Shown here: positions 14,845 to 21,697 of the stretch, in pieces
Numbering within the stretch: the stretch's first letter is position 1
Layout: every line of letters starts with the position of its first letter
Assembly (NCBI GenBank): GCA_008931825.1
Contig: QXVZ01012547.1
Location: 1-21,697, forward strand
Length of the DNA: 21,697 bases
Direction of reading: 5' to 3'
DNA from: Phallusia fumigata
Taxonomy: Eukaryota; Chordata; Ascidiacea; Phlebobranchia; Ascidiidae
Translations under genes and position numbers: made by a program
Notes under the pieces: model-generated
What the model saw: the letters and a program-made list of their open reading frames with translations, nothing else
What the model was told of the DNA's origin: nothing
The model's database searches: none

Positions 14845-17386
14845 TCATGGGGCCACCGGGCAAGACACCAATCCTTCACCTTTGGCTTCTGTTTTTACAT
14901 CTGTAATCCGGTAGATGTCAACGCATTCACCATCATCCAAGAACACTACTCGAATAAACTTGACCTCTACGAAACAAACAGCCACACAAAGTTAAACACT
15001 TTAACAATATTTTAGTAATTTTTTTTAATTAAATACCTTGCAAATCATCTTGTTGTTGTGATGGCCCTGGTTGAACATCTTTTAAAAATAATTAAAAGGT
15101 TAACCTTTTTCATTTTGTCTGTAAACTGTTAACTATACAAAAACAGTCAATGATACAAACCTTGCAAATCATCTTGTTGTTGTGATGGCCCTGGTTGAAC
15201 ATCTGTCAAAACAATTAAAAGGTTAACCATACACTAAAAAAAATATCTAAAATAAGTACAAAGCACACACAACACTTTCCAGATGTATAGGCACGCGACT
15301 CCAACAACAATCGAGCTTTTTCAACCCTTCGGTGTGGGTGTTGTACATTATATACTTGGTCAGCAACAGCAAGTGAATGGCCAGAGGCTTTTGCCACAGC
15401 AATTTGAACCTCTTTTGGCTCATCTGCCATCCATGTGTGTATAAGTTTTCGTACTTCAGTAGCCGTTGGAGATGTGTTTTCAAACACAAAAGGAATAACC
15501 TTTTTAAAAATTTTAGAAAATTCAGCATTTGTCATTTTAAAAGAACCTGTTGCTGCTACATTTTTTGCTGATGTTGTTGGAAAAACTGGTGACTGCCCCG
15601 TAGGTTTTATCTGGTGATACATCCAAGCCAATTTACTTGTGGTTTCAATGTGTTGTAGTTCAAGTGCATTTAAAACAATGCACGCCGGTTGCTTGTCCTT
15701 TTGGTCCACCACCAAAATTGAGTAATTGCCCTCGTCAGTTTTTTCATAGTCTTCGAGCTCTCTAATGAGGAGACCAATCATTACAGATGGTCTACAGCCT
15801 AATCTACATATCACTCTGCAGAAAATATCCCCATACAATAGTTGAAGGTCTTCTTTTTTCACTTGGGATTTAGACATGGCTCTAATTTTTTCCACTTTTT
15901 TGAATTCTTCAGTTTTTTCATATTGCAGTATGGCGTTGTAGGCATTTGATTTTATGTTGGACAGCTTTTTTCTTGATTGTTCTTTAGTGTAAAATTCTCT
16001 TTTCTTTTTCTCTTTGTTTATACGCGCATGCAGGTCCATTGTTTCTGAATGCACTAAATCGAAACATTTGTCAGAAATCAAATCAAACTGGTTGTTTTTA
16101 TAAAATCTGAGGAAATTGAGTAATGTAGACAAATATGCCACTTTGGATGAAACTTGCCCTTCACCTTTTAAATGTTGCTCTAAATTTTCAAAAATCTTTT
16201 CGGGGCTTTTAAAAACCCCAATATTAGGAATTAAAGTTCTTATTTGGTTGGCATTTGAATAGGCCACTGCCTTGTCAACTCTTTTGCGTTTCCCTACTCC
16301 AAACTTTTGCAGATGCTCCTCATATTTTGTTATCACCGATTGCAAGGATCCAATTTGGGTCTTTTTAACAAGAGTTTGAAACTGCTTGGATTTGGTGTCA
16401 ATTGTTTTGTGTAAATTTTCATAATGTTTAGTTAAATTTTTCACTGCCCTTCCGCAAATGGGACAGAAGTGACCCTCAAAATTTCGGTATTTTCCGATTC
16501 TGTTTTTTTTCGCCCTACTAGCATACAGGAATTCTGACTTGTCCATGTCTGGATGATATGTTTTGTGGTGGTATGTGACATTTTTATACTGCTTATCACA
16601 TGCATGGCAGTCCCTCATACCACTTGATGATTCTACAAAGTATATTAAACATTACTGTAGGCATATCCAAAAATCTTCACAGATTATACTTCACTTATAT
16701 ATTTAACTAGCCTAGAATAAGATTTAATGTAATATACAGCATACTTTTTATTTTGCTTTTTGGGTTGAACATTTTTTTTGTGTGTTTACGGTCTTTTCTC
16801 TTTTTTTGGTGATATCGCTTCATTTTTTTTCTGCAAATTAGTGAAGTGGTAAAATCTTTTTAATATAAGACATTAAAAAATTCTAACCTTTTGTCTTTTA
16901 TTGCTTTCCTGAAAAACAACAACAACAACACGATTAAATCTTGCAAACCTCAAGCAAAGAAAGGTCAGGTAAAGTATTTTAAAGTTCCCTTACATTTGTA
17001 ATTATCAAATCATAAACACTCTAGCTTTTTCGTTTATTCAAGATATGCAGCTTTTCTACCTAACTAGGAGATTTAAAGTCTTGTGTTAAATATTTAATAA
17101 TGGAATTCAAATAATTTAAAATTCTTCCGATGTAAGACCCAAAACTGTTATTANTAAATTTGTAAAAACTTTTTACATGCATATATTTACCAATATAAGC
17201 TATCCTCATCACTGCTGCTATCTGAAAACTCTATAGATCTATATAAAAAACATAAAATTATAGTACACAACTAAGTACACAACTAAATATTTTTTATTTC
17301 GTGTTAAAGGAGCCAAAAACCATTCCAATAAATGATGTAAATACCTTTTAAGCTTCTTTGAAGCTTTTTTATCCTTCTCATAGTCT
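14845..17386 (-). CDS. Spliced gene: two zinc fingers plus tyrosine-recombinase-like domain
   Basis: The large exon (16632 to about 15271-15274) encodes two C2H2-type fingers. Counted from Met at 16618 they are C4/C7/H17/H22 and C52/C55/H65/H70. A Lys-rich middle precedes a tyrosine-recombinase-like core: R276 in GCRPSV, R390 in TEVRKLIHT, H414 in SGHS and Tyr423 in QVYN. These fit the R..R-H..Y order of Crypton/DIRS-type enzymes, which cut and rejoin DNA. Upstream small exons are 17345-17386 (42), 17191-17230 (40), 16888-16908 (21) and 16790-16830 (41); downstream ones are 15161-15202 (42), 15037-15078 (42) and 14845-14966 (122, with stop). All have AG/GT borders, and phases agree at every junction from a Met at 17381. 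One donor, after the large exon, is ambiguous between two sites. Intact catalytic residues suggest an active or domesticated element. Confidence 0.75.
15035..15228 (-). repeat. Tandem duplication of a 42-base microexon
   Basis: Two identical 42-base exons (15037-15078 and 15161-15202), 124 bases apart, carry the same sequence and similar upstream intron ends (AATTAAAAGGTTAACC on the plus strand). Each encodes VQPGPSQQQDDLQ plus a split codon and has its own acceptor and donor, so the transcript can include one or both without changing frame. Confidence 0.85.
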
Positions 17387-18055
17387 CTAAAAATGATAGT
17401 AAAACCTTTAAATTTAAACAGTAAGAGTAAAACATGTTATAAAAAAAGACCGAAAGCAGATGCCCAAAGCATAAAATGTTGTGAAAATATAAAAGAACAC
17501 GACTTCAAGCATTTTGTACATTCAAAATGCACAATCAAATTATTATTTAAAAAATTCACAATAAAATTATAATATAAAAAAGGGGTTCTTAAACTTCTTA
17601 AACGCTGAATTTGACTAATAATGTGTAGGGGGTGTGGCCAAATACAAGGGGTGAAGACAATCTCCCCCCTACCCGCCAAAGCTAAAATACAAAAGCCCCC
17701 TACTTTAGTTAGGGTTAGGATGTAAGTCAGGGTTAGGATTCGATTTTAAAAAAAAACATTTTTTTGTCTGCCATCCCTTTCACAAGGCGTGGACAGCGAA
17801 CATTTGAGGCGCTGCATACAAGTGACAACTTAATGATGTTCCCTGCCATAGGGTTTTTGGTACATTGGTGTAGAACAAGCACAGAACATGCACTTACATT
17901 ATAGTTGCGTTTTTTTCAACACCAATAAAGTATATCGCAACAAAATATGTTTGACCGCGGTCACGAATCAACTTCATCATTTGTAACGTCACTCGAACCC
18001 CTACGCAATGCTTTTGATTGAAAAACCGTGGTACAACTGGGCGGTTTTTAGACTA
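17387..18055. other. Noncoding stretch with two telomere-like motifs
   Basis: This would hold the promoter of the minus-strand recombinase gene, but no TATA/initiator pair stands out. GGGTTAGG occurs twice around 17711 and 17732, too few to mean a telomere repeat. An 80-codon minus-strand frame at 17437-17679 has no protein-like features. Confidence 0.45.
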
Positions 18056-18443
18056 CTGTATATACTCGATTGTAAGCCGACCTCGTTTATAAGCCGCCCT
18101 CGATTGTTTAGCCGCATGTTGAGGTGTAGAAAAATAATGTATGCCGCCCTCGTTTGTAAGCCGCACGCTGGAATTTTAGATAGTATTGTTTCATAATACA
18201 TCTTTCTGTTGTAACATAGCATAACTATTTGCCCATACTTGTTTCAGAACGCATTTCGACGCATCATCTGTACATGCATACGAGTTTTAAACCCGAAATA
18301 AATTAAAAAGTTGGAGTGTAGAAATAATATAGGTATAAAATCAAAATGTAAGCCGCACTCGATTGTAAGCCGCCCCTGATTATAAGCCGCAAAAACGGCA
18401 GGTAAAAAACAATACAAGCCGCTGTCTACAATCGAGTAAATAC
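18056..18443. mobile_element. MITE with TA flanks and iterated AAGCCGCCCTCGATTGT motifs
   Basis: The left end, TA then CTGTATATACTCGATTGTA, and the right end, inverse TA then GTATTTACTCGATTGTA, form imperfect inverted repeats flanked by TA. Inside each end the motif CTCGATTGTAAGCCGC recurs at roughly 15-25-base spacing, about seven times in all, as expected for transposase-binding subterminal repeats. There is no coding capacity. TA flanks and the CTCG.TT-rich end recall Tc1/mariner-pogo-type nonautonomous elements; the family call is tentative. Confidence 0.7.
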
Positions 18444-18445
18444 TA

Positions 18446-19729
18446 TATTGTTGTAGTTTTTTGGTTTTTAAGTTAATCTTGACCGTCGCGGGTAGTTACT
18501 AAACGTATAGTACTGATTATGTACCTGGCGCCGAATAATATTCCGCTGAACACAACTGACTTGCAAATGCCATACGTTTAGTACCGTAAATGCTACGACA
18601 TACACAAATAACTCGCATTCGTAAAAGCTAATTGCTACGTCACGGAACATTCATCATTAATAAGTTTGTAAGATGTGTGAAACACAATTATGGAAGAAAA
18701 AAATTTGCACAAAAGACTATTGTCTTTCATAGCATCAAAAATTTCCATGCGTCCACACGCTATTGTTGATGTAATGTTTTAAACAAATTCGGTTAACCGA
18801 AGCTTCGGTATATCACTACAAAAAACAGATTTAAACTTAACATGAACTTTAAACACACAAGGGTTAGATTAAAAAACAAACATTTTTAAAAACAAAAAAC
18901 AAGTCAATTAGGCTTACTTTGCAAACAACTTTCTCCTTCCTAAATTGTCCATTTCGTCTTCCGCTGAACCACGTTACTTTTTAAAAAAAGGCAAAACTGT
19001 GCCGAACAAAGACTTTTAAATCAGAAAATCCGAATAATAATTAGATATAAAACCTTATTTCATTTGATTAGATATCTATTAGTCACAAAATAAAACGTTA
19101 ATTTTTGAAAAGATATAAAATCTTTTTTCTTTACGCAAATATTGAGGTAAGCGACATTCATGACGGCTTAAAACATACATAAGTTATACATTTGTTAATT
19201 TAATACTTGCTGTTTGCTGCACATAAATCTCACTACAGCAACGAGATATCGAACAAAATGAACCAAAACCGGCCATGACTGCATATTGAGGCTCACGGTG
19301 CAACTGAAACGCGAAGCTTCGCGAAAGACACTCACAAACTAGAGAAGCGCGAAATGGGACTTCCCCCATGCGTTGCTTAGACAAAGAAAGAAATATCGCG
19401 TCGCACGCTTCGCACGCGTTAGATGTAAACTGGACTTCACGACGCGCTGGTCAAAGTCCAACACAGTGGCGCAACTCAACCATAACTTGCAATCTAGGTC
19501 AAGTCGCATCTAAACATCCAAGACAACAAAATCATACCTGATCAGCAAAAAGGCCCAGGAAAACCAGACGCCAAATACCTGCATAAACGATCGAAACCTG
19601 CACATTTGCAGGGACGCCTAATTACTTATTATGAAAACAATCACAACTTTGCTTAACATTAAAGTAAACATTTAATTTACAGAGATTAAAAGTCTGCTGA
19701 GAAAATGGCAAAAAATATTAGAAACAACA
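18446..19729. other. Noncoding stretch, nothing firmly recognised
   Basis: Open frames here are short and unconvincing. Small palindromes are present (TACTAAACGTAT at about 18497 inverted near 18572; CGCGAAGCTTCGCG at 19310-19323), but no element boundary or gene is supported. Confidence 0.45.
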
Positions 19730-21697
19730 TTATATTTCGGAACCAAAACTTCCGTTTCTAATTCGCCGTTATGACACACGGTCAGATTCGTATGTGAAAC
19801 AAGATCTTACATGATGTTTTGGCGTAAATAGTGCAAAATTCATGTTATCGCGATAAACAATCACGATTTGTCTTACTTCAATGTGAAAACCTCGATGCTT
19901 TGCTTATTTAGTGTGTGGTGAGAATGTTATCACTAAAATTAACTGTTTGCTACATAAATAAAATCTTTACACTTTACAGTCGCATAAAACAACTCGAAAA
20001 TATCGAAATTGGCAGATAATTAAGTTACAATTTCATTTATTCCCACAAATATTGTATTACTTAACTAATTTCTTGGTGGAACCTAAACCAACTTGTATTT
20101 CGTTTTTAAACCCAACATGAAAACGAAATTTCGTTTTGAAAACGTTATTCGAAACGAAATTTTATTTCGAAACCAAAATTTCGTTTCCAGTTCCCTTTCA
20201 CGACACAGGATCAGATTCGTTTAGAAAACAAGATCTTACATCATCTTTTGGCGTAAATAGTGCAAGATTCACGTGATCGCGATAAACAATCACGATTTTG
20301 TCTTACTTCAATGTGAAACCCTCGATGTTTTGCTGATTTAGTGTGTGGTGAGAATGTTGTCACTGAAATGAACTGTTTTCTACATAAATGACATCATTAC
20401 ACTTTACAGTCGCATCAAACAACTCGAAAATATCGAAATTGGCAGATAATTAAGTTACAATTTCATTTATTCCCACAAATGTTGTATTACTTAACTAATT
20501 TCTTGGTGGAACCTAAACCAACTTGTATTTCGTTTTTAAGCTTAACATGAAAACGAAATTTCGTTTTGAAAACGTTATTCGAAACGAAATTTTATTTCGA
20601 AACCAAAATTTTCCTTTTTAATTTCCTTTTGCGGCACACGGTCAAATTCGTTTGTAAACAAGATCTTTTATCATGTTTTGGCGTAAATAGTGCAAGATTC
20701 ACTTTATCTCGATAATCAATCACGGTTTTGCTTTACTTCAATGTGAAACCCTCGATGTTTTGCTTATTTGGTGTGTGGTGAGAATGTTGTCACTGAAATG
20801 AACTGTTTGCTACATAAATGACATCATTACACTTTACAGTCGCATGAAACAACTCGAAAATTGGCAGATAATTATGTTACAATTTCATTTATTCCTACAA
20901 ATGTTGTAATATTTTACTAATTTCTTGGTGGAACCTAAACCAACTTGTATTTCGTTTTTAAACCTAACATGAATACGAAATTTCGTTTTGAAAACGTTAT
21001 TCGAAACGAAATTTTATTTCGAAACCAAAATTTCGTTTCCAGTTCCCTTTCACGACACAGGATCAGATTCGTTTAGAAAACAAGATCTTACATCATCTTT
21101 TGGCGTAAATAGTGCAAGATTCACGTGATCGCGATAAACAATCACGATTTTGTCTTACTTCAATGTGAAACCCTCGATGTTTTGCTGATTTAGTGTGTGG
21201 TGAGAATGTTATCACTAAAATGAACTGTTTTCTACATAAATGACATCATTACACTTTGCAGTCGCATAAAACAACTCGAAATATCGAAATTGGCAGATAA
21301 TTAAGTTACAATTTCCTTTTTGCCCACAAATGTTGTAATAATTATCTAATTTCTTGNTCGTTTTCAAACCTAACATGAAAACGAAATTTCGTTTTGAAAA
21401 CGTTATTCGAAACGAAATTTTATTTCGAAACCAAAATTTTCCTTTTTAATTTCCTTTTGCGGCACACGGTCAAATTCGTTTGAAACAAGATCTTTTATCA
21501 TGTTTTGGCGTAAATAGTGCAAGATTCGCGTGGTCGCGATAATCAATCACGATTTTGCTTTACTTCAATGTGAAACCCTCGAAGTTGTGCTTATTTGGTG
21601 TGTGGTGAGAATGTTGTCACTGAAATGAACTGTTTGCTACATAAATGACATCTTTACAGTCGCATCAAACAACTCGAAAATATCGAAATTGGCAGAT
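19730..21697. repeat. Satellite DNA, about five units of 405-430 bp in alternating A-B order
   Basis: The anchor GGCGTAAATAGTGCAA recurs at 19821, 20250, 20680, 21102 and 21507. Each unit also carries an AT-rich palindromic block of ACGAAATTTCGT, TTCGAAACGAAA and similar strings (for example about 20120-20185). Units around 20180-20260 and 21030-21110 share CGACACAGGATCAG (type A); those around 20620-20690 and 21460-21515 share GCGGCACACGGTCAAATTCG (type B), giving a higher-order period of about 830-850 bp. The first unit is most diverged. The array runs off the window. The short fourth-to-fifth spacing coincides with the n at 21357, where about 25 bases present in other units are missing. 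Confidence 0.9.

Noticed and set aside
17705..17740. TTAGGG-like motifs as interstitial telomere
   Set aside because: Only two imperfect copies, about 20 bases apart.
19730..21697. CRISPR-like array
   Set aside because: Units are over 400 bp and near-identical throughout, with no short repeat/unique spacer pattern, in a eukaryotic context.

Overview
This looks like nuclear DNA of an invertebrate metazoan, probably marine. It is AT-rich with spliced genes, and most of the left 9 kb is decayed DNA transposons of the MULE, P-element-like and hAT-like types common in cnidarian, mollusc and similar genomes. Diverged satellite DNA closes the right end. Isolated single 'n' characters (4394, 5302, 13552, 17154, 21357) behave like collapsed assembly gaps. 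I cannot name the species.

Layout. 1-9000: two hAT-type MITEs (701-861 with a perfect 8-bp target duplication; 1636-2353 plus a second partial copy at 4880-5301), a MULE-like pseudogene (-), fragments of a P-element-like transposase (+), a Ulp1-type protease fragment (-) and a broken hAT-like transposase (-). 9085-12895: a virus-like element with a TATA/initiator promoter, a capsid-like protein with an N-terminal parvoviral phospholipase A2 domain, an overlapping small membrane-protein frame, two small open frames and a superfamily 3 helicase, ending at a polyadenylation signal. 12812-13114: an SGNH-hydrolase-like fragment (-). 13193-14172: a MITE with nested inverted repeats. 14845-17386: a spliced minus-strand gene for a zinc-finger plus tyrosine-recombinase-like protein; I trace one large exon and seven small ones by matching phases. 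18056-18443: a MITE with repeated internal motifs. 19730-21697: a satellite of roughly 405-430 bp units in alternating A-B order.

The most interesting system is the viral element. Its capsid gene lies upstream of the helicase gene on the same strand, the reverse of the usual parvovirus order. I see no HUH nickase domain. The capsid N-terminal region is overprinted by a frame that predicts glycosylation sites, one membrane span and a PPxY motif, in the same place as the MAAP protein of adeno-associated viruses. Related inverted CTGCTGTGCCTGTG-type motifs form three clusters about 1.6 kb apart: before the capsid gene, between the two genes, and at the helicase 3' end. The main frames are open, so the insertion is young, is under selection, or belongs to a mobile lineage. 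Everything here was read by eye; no searches were run.
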